A program made the position numbers and the translations under genes. From assembly GCA_002723275.1 (NCBI GenBank), contig PBNZ01000026.1, forward strand, positions 57,888 to 121,887: a DNA stretch of 64,000 bases, in the 5' to 3' direction. Shown here piece by piece: positions 8,299 through 17,735 of the stretch. The notes beneath the pieces were generated by a model, which saw only the letters and a program-made list of their open reading frames with translations, was not told the origin of the DNA and ran no database searches. Source of the stretch: Planctomycetaceae bacterium. GTDB taxonomy: Bacteria > Planctomycetota > Planctomycetia > Pirellulales > Pirellulaceae. Position 1 is the first letter of the stretch. Each line of letters opens with the position of its first letter.

Positions 8299-9111
8299 TC
8301 AGCGGAGGTTTGACCAAAGATCACTGACTTCGTTCTTCAGGCGGGCGACTTCTGATTTTAACTCATCTAACTCTCGGCGCAATTCCCCGATCTCGGCCGA
8401 GTCGCTGATTTTCTCCGTGTTCGTAGTCAGCGTCGGAGAGGCAGACGCGGTTGGTGTAGCGGATGGAGCTGAAGGAGCAGACGGAGCTGGAGGAGCAGAC
8501 GGAGCTGGAGGGGCAGACGGAGTGACCGTCGAGATTTCAGCGGACAAAGACTGTTTGATCTTTTCAAATTCTTCCGGCAGATAAAGAGCATGGGTCACCA
8601 ACTGTCCTCGGCCTTCCGCCGTCAGTGAAATCACCAGCCCTTTTGTCATCAACGATTGTATCATGGGACGGAGTGCTGCGACGTCGGCGATCGGATCCAT
8701 CCGTGCCGCCCGTCCTCGCAATTCGCCCACCGTTTGTGTGCCGCGCAACAATAATTCTGTCATCACTGCGGCCTCTACTTTGTCGACACCAAGCCACTCG
8801 TACATCATGTGACGATACTTGGCGACACGCCCGCCGCCCTGTACTTCGACCACTGCGCCGAAATGTCTGAGTTCGTCCAGGGCATCCTCGACCTGGTGTG
8901 GTTCCAGATTCATCTTCGGCTCACGATTGCTCTTTTGATTGCAACCATTGGTCAGTGCATTCAGGGTCATGGGATAGGCATCGGGAGTCGTCTTGGCTTT
9001 TTCGACCAACACTCCCAGCACCCGCCGTAACGCTCTGCTGACCGGCTTCCACTTGGGAGCGGTTTCGGTGGCTTCCGAATCGACTTCCGTTCGAGTCAGG
9101 GATTCGCTCAT
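8299..9111 (-). CDS. YceH-like DUF480 protein with Pro/Ala/Ser linker and coiled-coil tail
   Basis: The 270-residue protein has the DUF480 core of two winged-helix units: RALRRVLGVLVEKAKTTPDA and YPMTLNALTNGCNQKSNR, then KVEAAVMTELLLRGTQTVGE and VISLTAEGRGQ. E. coli YceH, about 215 residues, is the usual form; its function is poorly defined, though the fold suggests DNA or protein binding. Here a low-complexity stretch of Pro, Ala and Ser follows, encoded by an 18-bp tandem repeat, and then a heptad-rich helix (IGELRRELDELKSEVARLKN) likely to form a coiled coil. ATG 9111 has GGAG upstream. The tail suggests oligomerisation. Confidence 0.85.
   Translation of the reverse strand: MSESLTRTEVDSEATETAPKWKPVSRALRRVLGVLVEKAKTTPDAYPMTLNALTNGCNQKSNREPKMNLEPHQVEDALDELRHFGAVVEVQGGGRVAKYRHMMYEWLGVDKVEAAVMTELLLRGTQTVGELRGRAARMDPIADVAALRPMIQSLMTKGLVISLTAEGRGQLVTHALYLPEEFEKIKQSLSAEISTVTPSAPPAPSAPPAPSAPSAPSATPTASASPTLTTNTEKISDSAEIGELRRELDELKSEVARLKNEVSDLWSNLR
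8474..8523. repeat. 18-bp tandem repeat inside the yceH-like gene
   Basis: The unit ggagcagacggagctgga occurs at 8474-8491 and 8492-8509 and then in a partial, slightly changed copy. Read on the minus strand it encodes the Pro/Ala/Ser linker between the winged-helix core and the coiled-coil tail. Such repeats can change length by slippage. Confidence 0.85.
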
Positions 9112-9294
9112 TTTAACTCCGCGTTCCTAGGCCTCTGCTACAACAAGATCGGATGGCAATGCTAAGCTGCGCGAGCCTTGGATTCAACTGCAGCTCGGTT
9201 GATTTTCGCGGTTTCGACGCTGCTTGACGGGCGCAACAGAGAATGTCAAGCTCATAGGTCCTTCGTTGATGCAAGAATAAACGACGGGGATCTT

Positions 9295-9684
9295 ATGAAA
9301 TTTGCCCATCTCACACTCGCTACCCGTGATGTGATCGCGACCGCTGAGTTCTTTGAGTCGACATTGGGTTGGCAAAAAATTCGGCACGATGACAACATCG
9401 AAACAAAAGCTGCTTGGTTGGAAATTGGGCCCGGTCAGGAGCTGCATTTATTGCATGTTCCTGATTTTGTTCCCACTCCGTATGAACAGGAATTTGGCCG
9501 GCACGTTGCGATCATTGTCACCAGCTCGCAGTTTGAACAGCTCCCCCAGCGATTGGTCGAGCGGGGGGCGACTCTGATCGAGCCAAAACGAGAGACACCC
9601 TTCGCCCGTTTTTTCTTTCGCGACCCCCAGGGGTATGTCTTTGAGGTCATCGATGAGGACGGCTATCTGGCCGCAACTTCGTAA
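9295..9684 (+). CDS. VOC/glyoxalase-fold protein
   Basis: This 129-residue protein has the vicinal-oxygen-chelate fold of glyoxalases and dioxygenases. The start at ATG 9295 gives MKFAHLTLATRDVIATAEFF, the typical first strand and helix with a metal-ligand His at residue 5. Later parts are WLEIGPGQELHLLHV, the second-half HVAIIV strand, and FFRDPQGYVFEVID, which carries the usual C-terminal Glu ligand. The longer frame from 9178 adds 39 residues with no family resemblance. The substrate cannot be assigned. It precedes the DgcN-like gene by 100 bases on the same strand. Confidence 0.85.
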   Translation: MKFAHLTLATRDVIATAEFFESTLGWQKIRHDDNIETKAAWLEIGPGQELHLLHVPDFVPTPYEQEFGRHVAIIVTSSQFEQLPQRLVERGATLIEPKRETPFARFFFRDPQGYVFEVIDEDGYLAATS

Positions 9685-9784
9685 TGGTTTCAGGGTCGGG
9701 TTTGAGGGAACCCTTTTGAATTGCCGAACAGCGTGCTAGAACAAGGTCGAACTTAAATTCATTAGCGAGAGGATCACAGGGTTC

Positions 9785-10846
9785 ATGTCTCTGGTAGCCA
9801 AAGCTCATGCGGATCGACGCATGGTAGTATTGACGGAAGGTCATACGGATCCAATCACCGCAAAAACAGCGTCAAGTGTGATCCGCTATTGCCCTGAGCA
9901 GGTGATTGGTCTTTTTGATTCGACGGCTGCAGGTGGGACCGCACAGGATGTATTGGGGGTTGGAAGTTCGGTTCCCGTCATCGGGTCCTTAGACGATGCC
10001 GCCGATGCCAATGTCTTGATGATCGGGATCGCTCCGCCCGGTGGAAAGATTCCTGCGGCTTGGCGAGTCATCATTCTCGATGCCATTTCTCGTAAAATGG
10101 ATATCGTGTCTGGGCTCCACGACTTTCTGGAGCATGATTCGGAATTCTCGGCCGCTGCAGCTCAACACGGCGTCAAGCTGGTGGACGTGCGCAAGAACGA
10201 AGAACACGACGTTGCCAACCGTCAGGGCATTAATGAGAACTGTTTGCGGATCCAAACCGTTGGCAACGATTGTTGCGTCGGAAAAATGGTCGCCTCGATC
10301 GAGGTGACGTTGGCCTTGCAAGAACGCGGGCACGATGCACGTTTTGTGGCTACCGGACAAACTGGAATTTTGATCGCTGGTGATGGCTGTCCGATTGATT
10401 GTGTGGTGTCGGATTTCGTGAGTGGTGCCGCAGAAAAGCTTGTGCTGGCCAATCAGCACCATGAAATTATGATGATCGAAGGGCAGGGCAGTCTCGCTCA
10501 TCCTCGATACTCGGCGGTTACCCTCGGACTGTTGCACGGTTGTTTGCCGCATGGCTTGATCATGTGCTATGAAGCGGGCCGCGAATCAGTGAATGGAATG
10601 GAATATGTTTCCCTTACCTCGTTGGCTCATCTCAAAACCGTTTATGAGACGATGGCCAATGTGATGCATCCCTGTCGTGTAATCGGAGTGGCAGTGAATA
10701 CTCGTTTACTCGACGATACTCAGGCCGAGCAAGAGCGAGTTCGGGTTGAGCAGGAGTTGGGGCTGCCGGCTTGCGATGTCTTTCGACATGGATGCCAACC
10801 TTTAGTCCAGGCTGTACTCGACTTGCAGACGGAAGTGATCTCTTGA
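9785..10846 (+). CDS. DUF1611 / DgcN-like D-glutamate N-acetyltransferase
   Basis: The 353 residues match the DUF1611 family: an N-terminal Rossmann-like domain (MVVLTEGHTDPITAKTAS and VLMIGIAPPGGKIP) and a C-terminal P-loop-like domain with VGNDCCVGK at about 159-167, then GQTGILIAGDG and EGQGSLAHP. In marine bacteria a member, DgcN, acetylates D-glutamate to N-acetyl-D-glutamate, which DgcA converts to the L form. Here the next gene is a DgcA-like enolase-superfamily enzyme, and the stop TGA overlaps its probable TTG start. The pair matches the known DgcN-DgcA arrangement, so I favour D-glutamate use. Substrate and acetyl donor are inferred from the family, not shown here. Confidence 0.8.
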   Translation: MSLVAKAHADRRMVVLTEGHTDPITAKTASSVIRYCPEQVIGLFDSTAAGGTAQDVLGVGSSVPVIGSLDDAADANVLMIGIAPPGGKIPAAWRVIILDAISRKMDIVSGLHDFLEHDSEFSAAAAQHGVKLVDVRKNEEHDVANRQGINENCLRIQTVGNDCCVGKMVASIEVTLALQERGHDARFVATGQTGILIAGDGCPIDCVVSDFVSGAAEKLVLANQHHEIMMIEGQGSLAHPRYSAVTLGLLHGCLPHGLIMCYEAGRESVNGMEYVSLTSLAHLKTVYETMANVMHPCRVIGVAVNTRLLDDTQAEQERVRVEQELGLPACDVFRHGCQPLVQAVLDLQTEVIS

Positions 10847-11874
10847 AATTGCGCCTCCACCATTTCGATTTACCACTGCGGCATGTGTTTACCATCTCCC
10901 GGGAATCGATCTCGGTTCAACCAACTTTGATCGTCGAGTTGTCCGATGGTGAGCATCGTGGTTTTGGAGAAGCAACTGCGAATGCCTATTATGGCGCAAC
11001 TGTAGAGCGAATGGTGGCCGATCTGCGATCGTTACAAGACGAAATCGAAGCACACTCGTCCAGCGATCCGGAGTCCCTTTGGGATCAGATAGGTTTGCGA
11101 TTGACCGATGACTTTTTCGCGTTGTGCGCCCTCGATCAGGCCGCACACGATTTGCACGGAAAACTGAAGAATAAACCACTCCACCAGATTTGGGGTCAAA
11201 CTCTCGATCAATGTCCCGTATCGAACTTTACGATCGGCATCGACCGTGTGGAGGTGATGATCGAAAAACTTCAAGAGGTTCCTGGTTGGCCCGTCTATAA
11301 GATCAAGCTCGGAACAGCTCAGGATCTAGAGATCATCGAAGCGCTTCGCAAGCACACCGACGCAACGTTTCGTGTGGATGCAAATTGCGGCTGGTCCGCT
11401 CAGGAAACCATCGATAACTCAGCGCGACTCGTTGATTTGGGAGTGGAGTTTATCGAGCAACCGTTGCCGGCTGACGATTGGGAAGGTCAACGCCGTGTTT
11501 TTGAGAACTCCTCGCTGCCCTTGATCGCCGATGAAAGCTGTATCCTCGAAGCCGATGTAGCAGCTTGTGAACAGGCTTTTCACGGGGTAAATATCAAGCT
11601 CGTGAAGTGCGGTGGGCTGACTCCGGCTCGACGGATGATTCGCGATGCCAAGAGTCGAGGTCTGAAGGTGATGGTCGGTTGCATGACGGAATCCACGGTC
11701 GGTATCTCGGCCATCGCTCAACTGCTACCCGAACTTGATTATGTGGATATGGATGGAGCTGCTTTGTTGTCAAGAGATATCGCTCGAGGCGCGACGGTGG
11801 TTCAGGGTCGATGCCAATTTCCTACAGGAAATGGGAGTGGCGCCGAGCTCTTTGAAGATAACCTGATACCATGA
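10843..11874 (+). CDS. enolase-superfamily dipeptide epimerase / DgcA-like N-acetyl-glutamate racemase
   Basis: I place the start at TTG 10843, in a TTGA overlap with the DgcN stop; the frame back to 10771 lies inside that gene. About 343 residues result. Muconate-lactonising-type residues are all visible: KIK at 153-155, metal ligands D179, E205 and D230, and the opposing base in NIKLVKCGG (K252 or K255). VDMDG near residues 301-305 is the DxD motif that binds the substrate amino group in L-Ala-D/L-Glu epimerases. Two readings fit: an epimerase for the murein dipeptide L-Ala-D-Glu, or the DgcA racemase for N-acetyl-glutamate. The DgcN neighbour favours the latter and the murein-enzyme gene 29 bases downstream keeps the former open. 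Confidence 0.82.
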   Translation: MKLRLHHFDLPLRHVFTISRESISVQPTLIVELSDGEHRGFGEATANAYYGATVERMVADLRSLQDEIEAHSSSDPESLWDQIGLRLTDDFFALCALDQAAHDLHGKLKNKPLHQIWGQTLDQCPVSNFTIGIDRVEVMIEKLQEVPGWPVYKIKLGTAQDLEIIEALRKHTDATFRVDANCGWSAQETIDNSARLVDLGVEFIEQPLPADDWEGQRRVFENSSLPLIADESCILEADVAACEQAFHGVNIKLVKCGGLTPARRMIRDAKSRGLKVMVGCMTESTVGISAIAQLLPELDYVDMDGAALLSRDIARGATVVQGRCQFPTGNGSGAELFEDNLIP

Positions 11875-11903
11875 GAAGAGTTGGAATTGAGAGAGGCTGA
11901 AAT

Positions 11904-14900
11904 ATGGCGTCGATCATCTGGAGATTCCTCATGACGAAGATAATTTTAGCGGCTGTCTGCCTTCTACTAACCTCCGTTTCTACCTGCTGTGGACAATCAC
12001 TGGAAGAAAAACTGAAAACGATTGCTGACTCTCACAAAGGGGTTGTCGCAATCGCCGTGAAACAGCTCGATACGAATGAATCCTGCTACCTGAATGCAGA
12101 TCGAGTGATGCCCACAGCCAGTCTCATCAAGCTGCCCATCATGATTGAGGCTTATCGGCAGGCGGCTGTTGAAGATTTAGATTTGCAGAAACTGATCTCG
12201 CTGCGCGACGAGGACAAGGTGCCCGGGTCGGGGGTTCTCACCGATCACTTTTCTGACAAGCTTCAACTCCCGCTGATCGACTGTATTCAATTGATGATCG
12301 CCCACTCCGACAACACGGCGACCAATCTGGTGCTGGATGAGATCGGATTGCCGTCAACGAATCGGACGATGAAAAGGCTGGGCTGTCCCAATACGCGTGT
12401 GAATGCCAAGGTCTACCGCCGAGATACCTCTATCGCTCCGGAGCAAAGTAAGCAATTCGGCTTGGGTAGTACCACCGCCCGCGAGATGGTGCGGTTGCTT
12501 GAGCAGCTGGACCAAGGGCAACTGGTGAATAAGGCGTCTTGCGACGCGATGCGCCGTCATCTGTTGACCTGCCAGGATCAGACAAAGATTGCCAGACTGT
12601 TGCCACCGGGAGTTTCTGTAGCTCACAAGACCGGCGCCGTCTCGCGTAGTCGTACCGATGCAGGATTGATTGAAGGGCCATCGGGGACGATCGCTATTTG
12701 CGTGTTGACAACCGACAATGAAGATCGCAGCTGGCGAGACGATAATGAGGCGAATCAACTGTGTGGTGTGTTAGCCAGAGCTGCCTATGATCATTTCAAT
12801 CCAACCGCTGCCGCGACTGCTCGGAATCAACCCTTGGCAGTGGGTGCATTTGGCGAAATGGTCGAGTCACTGCAAAGAACTCTCAATGTGCGACTGAAAC
12901 CTTCTCCCGGACTTTCAGTGGATGGGGATTTTGGACCGCGGACACAAGCTGCCGTCGAGCGGTTACAGACAGAGGCAGGTTTACCAGTGACCGGGCAGGT
13001 CGATGCTGCCACTTGGAAAGCGCTAGGTGACCTGGTCACACAGGGGCCCCCCGTTCCTGATCCTGAAGTCGTTAATGCCAGAAAGTTGCCTCGGCAAACA
13101 GCGGATTCGTTAGAGGGACCGCCGTTCGTAACCTGTCGGGCTTGGGCCATTGCGGATGCAAAGACCGGCGAGATACTTTGGCATCAACGGGGTAGTGAGC
13201 CGCTCGATCCGGCAAGTACGACTAAGATGATGACCTGTTATGCAGTGCTTCAACAGGTTGAGAAAAATCCAAGCTTGCTGCAGGACGTCGTAACCTTTTC
13301 TCAAAACGCCGACGAAACGGTAGGCTCCACTTCCGGTCTCAAAGCGGGTGAACAAGTTCTAGTCGAGGCGTTACTGTATGGCCTGATGTTGCCATCCGGA
13401 AATGATGCTTCTGTAGCTCTGGCCGAACATTTCGGGGCGAGGAAATTGCAGGCGGAGTCGGTTGATCAGCAAGCTGATTTCTATGCCACCTTCATCCATC
13501 AGATGAATGAAATTGCCGAGCAATTGGGGATGCGAGAAACGGTTTATCGGAATCCTCACGGACTCACAGAGGCAGATCACAAGACGAGTGCGCGCGATCT
13601 GGTGAAACTTGCGACAGTGGCCCTGAAGCTACCTCGTTTCCGACTGATCGTGAATACACGCCAGTATGGAACGGCTGTGCAGGGTGCTGCCGGCTATACG
13701 CGAAACGTCCTTTGGGAAAACACGAATCAATTGCTGGGAATTCAAGGCTACAAAGGCGTGAAAACGGGAACGACCCGGGCCGCCGGGGCCTGTTTGGTGT
13801 CATGTGGAGAAAGAAACGGACGCGAACTCGTGGTGGTTGTCTTGGGAGCAACCTCAGGGGATGCGCGATATGTCGACTCTCGTAATCTGTATCGCTGGGC
13901 TTGGAGACAAATCGAATCGGGGCAGGCCTCGAAACCGGCACGATCTCGTGTACAGGTGAGCGATGAAGCGCGTCGTTTGCACGAGTCGGCGATGTTGTTT
14001 GACGGCCATAACGATCTCCCCTGGCAATTCCGGCAGCTTGGCATGCCATCGTTTGACAAAGTCGATATCAGTCTCCCACAACCAAAATTACACACTGATA
14101 TTCCGAGACTCAAGCAAGGCGGAGTGAAGGCTCAATTCTGGTCCGTTTATGTGCCGGTCGAAGAGGGCGAACAAGGTCGTGCTCTGTTGACCACTCTCGA
14201 ACAGATCCAGTTGGTCAAGGAGATGGTCGCCCGATATCCCGAGACGTTTGAGCTGGCACTTACGACGAAAGATGTCGAGCGGATTCAGGAAACAGGAAAG
14301 ATTGCCTCTTTGATCGGAGTCGAAGGAGGCCACTGCATTGAAAACTCGTTAAATGTCCTAAGGCAGCTTTATTCGGCTGGAGCACGCTACATGACATTGA
14401 CGCATTCCTCCACGCTCGATTGGGCCGACTCAGCGACGGACGCTCCCCAACACGATGGTCTCAATGCCTTTGGTGAGGAGGTGGTTCGAGAGATGAACCG
14501 CCTGGGGATGTTGGTCGATATCTCGCATGTCTCGGTTTCGACCATGAAGGATGCTTTGCGGGTGAGTCGAGCTCCGATCATTTTTTCCCATTCTTCCGCC
14601 CGCGCGGTTGCTGATCATCCGCGTAATGTTCCGGATGACGTGCTGCAATTGACGGCCCGCAACGGGGGCGTTGTGATGATCAACTTCTACTCCTCGTTTA
14701 TCGTACCTGCCTCTGCCAAACGAAGTATCGAGCGATCCAATTATCAACAACAACTCAGAGATCAGGGATTGTCCGAAGACGAAGTTAAACGGGCGATGAC
14801 TCGTTGGGGACAGCGACATCCGATCGATGTCGGTTCAATTCACGATGTTGTGGATCATATCGATCATGTGGCGAAAGTAGCGGGAATCGATCACGTCGGG

Positions 14901-15092
14901 ATCGGTTCCGACTATGACGGGATCGATGCAGTGCCTGACCAGTTGGAAGATGTCTCTACTTATCCTCGCATCACTCAGGAACTTTTGAATCGTGGATACT
15001 CAGCCGAGCAGATTCGTAAGATCATGGGTGGAAATATCATGCGCGTCTTGAAAGAAGCTGAGACCGTTGCCGCGCAAACCAGCGATCAGTAG
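11904..15092 (+). CDS. secreted four-module protein: beta-lactamase fold, PG-binding, DD-carboxypeptidase, M19 dipeptidase
   Basis: A signal peptide (residues about 10-31) leads four modules. Residues 33-300 have a class A beta-lactamase fold with SLIK at 73-76, SDN at 135-137 and KTG at 242-244, but no evident Glu166-type ExxLN motif. Residues 313-376 are a peptidoglycan-binding domain ([17 protein letters not shown]). Residues 405-655 are a PBP5-like S11 DD-carboxypeptidase with STTK at 438-441, SGN at 498-500 and KTG at 620-622. Residues 690-1052 are an M19 membrane-type dipeptidase with H702, D704, E807, H875, H896 and a D1003 region. Expected substrates are murein stem peptides and D-containing dipeptides. 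ATG 11904 has GAGAGAGG upstream; ATG 11931 is an alternative. The DgcA-like gene ends 29 bases upstream. Confidence 0.88.
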   Translation: MASIIWRFLMTKIILAAVCLLLTSVSTCCGQSLEEKLKTIADSHKGVVAIAVKQLDTNESCYLNADRVMPTASLIKLPIMIEAYRQAAVEDLDLQKLISLRDEDKVPGSGVLTDHFSDKLQLPLIDCIQLMIAHSDNTATNLVLDEIGLPSTNRTMKRLGCPNTRVNAKVYRRDTSIAPEQSKQFGLGSTTAREMVRLLEQLDQGQLVNKASCDAMRRHLLTCQDQTKIARLLPPGVSVAHKTGAVSRSRTDAGLIEGPSGTIAICVLTTDNEDRSWRDDNEANQLCGVLARAAYDHFNPTAAATARNQPLAVGAFGEMVESLQRTLNVRLKPSPGLSVDGDFGPRTQAAVERLQTEAGLPVTGQVDAATWKALGDLVTQGPPVPDPEVVNARKLPRQTADSLEGPPFVTCRAWAIADAKTGEILWHQRGSEPLDPASTTKMMTCYAVLQQVEKNPSLLQDVVTFSQNADETVGSTSGLKAGEQVLVEALLYGLMLPSGNDASVALAEHFGARKLQAESVDQQADFYATFIHQMNEIAEQLGMRETVYRNPHGLTEADHKTSARDLVKLATVALKLPRFRLIVNTRQYGTAVQGAAGYTRNVLWENTNQLLGIQGYKGVKTGTTRAAGACLVSCGERNGRELVVVVLGATSGDARYVDSRNLYRWAWRQIESGQASKPARSRVQVSDEARRLHESAMLFDGHNDLPWQFRQLGMPSFDKVDISLPQPKLHTDIPRLKQGGVKAQFWSVYVPVEEGEQGRALLTTLEQIQLVKEMVARYPETFELALTTKDVERIQETGKIASLIGVEGGHCIENSLNVLRQLYSAGARYMTLTHSSTLDWADSATDAPQHDGLNAFGEEVVREMNRLGMLVDISHVSVSTMKDALRVSRAPIIFSHSSARAVADHPRNVPDDVLQLTARNGGVVMINFYSSFIVPASAKRSIERSNYQQQLRDQGLSEDEVKRAMTRWGQRHPIDVGSIHDVVDHIDHVAKVAGIDHVGIGSDYDGIDAVPDQLEDVSTYPRITQELLNRGYSAEQIRKIMGGNIMRVLKEAETVAAQTSDQ

Positions 15093-15101
15093 TGCCAATT
15101 C

Positions 15102-16784
15102 TCACAAACCGGCAGCCTTGCCAGGCACGCGCGGATCGCTGACGCCGTAAAAGATACCATTCGGTGACCGGTAGATGGCCTGCATCACCCCGCCGCGTTC
15201 TAGTCGTTGACCGACATGTCCCTGGCCACGCAAGGCATCCAGTATCGATTCTTCAAAGTTGCCCTCGACGAACAGACGGTTCGGTAGCCATTGATGGTGC
15301 CAACGTCCCTCACCAACGGCCTTCTCAACCGACCACTCCAAATCGATCACACGAATGATGCCCAGCACCACTTGCGTGATGATCTTGGGACCGCCCGCTG
15401 CTCCAAGTGTGAGAATCGGTTTGCCGTCTTTGAGGACGATGGTAGGACTCATGCTGCTCAAGGGTTGTTTGCCGGGAGCGATGGAATTGTTCTCACTGCC
15501 AACCAGACCAAAGGCATTAGGTGCTCCCGGTTGGCTCGAGAAGTCATCCATCTCATTGTTGAGCAAGATGCCCGTGCATGGAACGACGACTTTTGAACCG
15601 AAAGAGGTATTGATGGTGGCGGTGATTCCAACCCAATAACCCTGCGCATCCGCCGTTGCGATGTGAGTCGTGTGGCGATCGAAAAGATTGGTTTCCCAAT
15701 CCTCGGGCGTGCCGTATTTGTCGACATTGGTCGCTGATTTGGGGTCAATCTTGCCGGCCAACTGACGGGCGTATTCTTGACTGATCAAGCCACGTGGCAC
15801 GTCCACGAAATCCGTGTCGCCTAGCCAATGAGCTCGATCGGCAAAAGCAAGCTTCATCGCGTTGGCGATGATATTTGTGAATTCCGCGCGGTCTTCTTTA
15901 TACAGCTTGCGAAGATCGAATTGCTCCAGAATATTCAGGATTTGTGCGACATGAATGCCGCCAGAGCTTGGCGGCGGAAACCCGATGATCTCGTAGCCAC
16001 GATAGGTGCTCCGAATGGGTTTGCGTTGCGTGGCTCGATAACATCGGAAGTCTCTGCTCTTGAGGATGCCGCCGTTCTTCGCCATCCAGGACGAGACCAG
16101 TTGTGCGTAGCAACCTTGGTAAAACCAACCGACTCCCTCTCTCGCAATCGCGCGATAACTCCTGGCCAGATCTTTCTGGACCAGAATGTCACCTTGTTGA
16201 TAGGGTTGGCCATCCGGTTTTAAAAAGATGCGACTTGTCGCAGGAAACTTAGCGAGGTCATCGGCGGTTGTTGCAATATTGCGGGCCATGACGCGGTCGA
16301 TTGGATAACCTGCTTCGGCAACCTTCGCCGCAGGCTCAAGAAGCTCGGCGAGCTTCCGCGTGCCTGCCTTGCCTAAAGCTTGCTGGTAGGCCGCCAGCGC
16401 GCCGGGAACTGCGATCGCCAGCGGACCTGTTCGGCTGAGTTCTGCGATCGCCTTACCGTCACTGACATACATGTCTCGTTGTGCAGACAATGGTGCCGTC
16501 TCCCGACCATCAATTGCCAGGATCTTGCCATCGGGTTGACGGATCAAGATGAAGCAGCCACCGCCGATTCCTGAATTGTGCCCGTCGACCACACCCAGCA
16601 TTAAGGCCGCTGAAACCGCCGCGTCTACGGCGTTGCCACCCTCACGTAACACCGTTAAGGCTTGATCGGTTGCAATCGGTTGAACTGTTGCTACCATCCC
16701 ATGCCGCCCTTCAGCCTCATTGGCAGAGGCTTGAGGCAAGCAGGCAAATACGAGGATCGCGACCACGGCAAGCAAGCGGATCAT
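15102..16784 (-). CDS. ggt: gamma-glutamyltransferase
   Basis: The enzyme hydrolyses or transfers gamma-glutamyl groups, for example from glutathione or gamma-linked peptides. I start at ATG 16784 (GGAG upstream), which puts a signal peptide (MIRLLAVVAILVFACLPQASA) first; the longer frame to 16898 is unlikely. About 560 residues. The autoprocessing and catalytic Thr is in DRHTTHIATAD, near residue 372, followed by GILLNNEMDDFSSQPG and PLSSMSPTIV, the substrate-binding elements of the small subunit. It should be periplasmic. It runs convergently to the four-module murein enzyme with 9 bases between the stops, so it is a neighbour but not in that operon. A role on gamma-D-glutamyl murein peptides is inference. 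Confidence 0.94.
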   Translation of the reverse strand: MIRLLAVVAILVFACLPQASANEAEGRHGMVATVQPIATDQALTVLREGGNAVDAAVSAALMLGVVDGHNSGIGGGCFILIRQPDGKILAIDGRETAPLSAQRDMYVSDGKAIAELSRTGPLAIAVPGALAAYQQALGKAGTRKLAELLEPAAKVAEAGYPIDRVMARNIATTADDLAKFPATSRIFLKPDGQPYQQGDILVQKDLARSYRAIAREGVGWFYQGCYAQLVSSWMAKNGGILKSRDFRCYRATQRKPIRSTYRGYEIIGFPPPSSGGIHVAQILNILEQFDLRKLYKEDRAEFTNIIANAMKLAFADRAHWLGDTDFVDVPRGLISQEYARQLAGKIDPKSATNVDKYGTPEDWETNLFDRHTTHIATADAQGYWVGITATINTSFGSKVVVPCTGILLNNEMDDFSSQPGAPNAFGLVGSENNSIAPGKQPLSSMSPTIVLKDGKPILTLGAAGGPKIITQVVLGIIRVIDLEWSVEKAVGEGRWHHQWLPNRLFVEGNFEESILDALRGQGHVGQRLERGGVMQAIYRSPNGIFYGVSDPRVPGKAAGL

Positions 16785-16958
16785 CCCATGGGCTCCGGAT
16801 TCTCGAGGGCAAAGCGAATGACGAGCATGACAACTGGTATGCGAGTGGTCTGGCATGCCAGGGCGGGAACGCCTGAAGTTCGAAAGGCGATTATTCATAT
16901 TATAGGTGATAAGTAAGGACGAGGTCGCAAGTCGATCGTTGGGCTGCGTCGTTTCGTC

Positions 16959-17735
16959 TTATTCGTCGATCGGCCAGGCCCAACCTGCCGTAAAACCGCC
17001 GTCGACGTAAAGGATTTGGCCGGTCATGAACGCTGAGGCGGGTGAGGCGAGAAAGATCGCGGTACCGATCATGTCTTCTGGGAGTCCCATGCGACGTTGG
17101 GGTGTGTTTCGTGTGCCCCATTCTTTCATAGTCGGTCGCGACCAGAGTTTTTCCGTCAAGTCGGTTTGAATGAATCCCGGAGCCAAGCCGTTGACTCTTA
17201 CTCCATCAGCTCCCCACTCAAGCGCCAACGCTTGCGTCATCTGACCCATCGCTGCTTTGCTCATTGCATAAGGAGCGACATTCTTCAGCGGGCGGTCATT
17301 ATTCAAGGAGGTGATGTTGATCTGACTTCCGGACCGCTGCGAAACCATATGCTGTCCCACCGCTTGAGAGAGCAGAAATGCCCCTTTGAGATTAATGTCC
17401 ATCACAAAGTCATAATCGTCATCGCTAATTTCGAGTGCCGGTTTGCGACGATTTACACCCGCTACATTGACGAGCGTATCGATACGGCCATGTTCTGCGA
17501 CGACATCTGCAACGAGAGTCGTGATGTCTTCGGCTTGAGCCACGTCGCAAACCTTACCTATTACCTGACCTTCGAGCTGATCGCTCGTTTTCGCGAGCGT
17601 CTCTTCGTCGCGACCGGTGATGACGACCTGGGCGCCGCGCTCGGCAAACCCAGCTGCGATCGCTTTTCCGATGCCCCGGCTTCCACCGGAGACGATGACG
17701 ACTTGATCCTTGACTGAAAACAACGCGTCGTTCAT
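16959..17735 (-). CDS. short-chain dehydrogenase/reductase (gluconate 5-dehydrogenase-like)
   Basis: About 258 residues from ATG 17735, which has a clear GAGGAG site in CCAAAGAGGAGTAACTGGAG; the frame upstream to 17834 is not supported. The Rossmann NAD(P)-binding motif VSGGSRGIG ends at residue 23, NVAG follows, and the catalytic YAMSK has Tyr at about 156 and Lys at about 160. The C-terminal AFMTGQILYVDGG is typical of classical SDRs. Overall form resembles gluconate 5-dehydrogenase or 3-oxoacyl-ACP-reductase-like enzymes; the substrate is not identifiable. The ggt gene lies 174 bases downstream on the same strand. Confidence 0.9.
   Translation of the reverse strand: MNDALFSVKDQVVIVSGGSRGIGKAIAAGFAERGAQVVITGRDEETLAKTSDQLEGQVIGKVCDVAQAEDITTLVADVVAEHGRIDTLVNVAGVNRRKPALEISDDDYDFVMDINLKGAFLLSQAVGQHMVSQRSGSQINITSLNNDRPLKNVAPYAMSKAAMGQMTQALALEWGADGVRVNGLAPGFIQTDLTEKLWSRPTMKEWGTRNTPQRRMGLPEDMIGTAIFLASPASAFMTGQILYVDGGFTAGWAWPIDE

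Noticed and set aside
9989..10552. 187-residue minus-strand ORF
   Set aside because: It mirrors the DgcN-like gene and has no recognisable domain or ribosome site.
11904..12804. Antibiotic-resistance beta-lactamase
   Set aside because: The deacylating Glu motif is not evident and the domain is part of a larger murein-enzyme chain.
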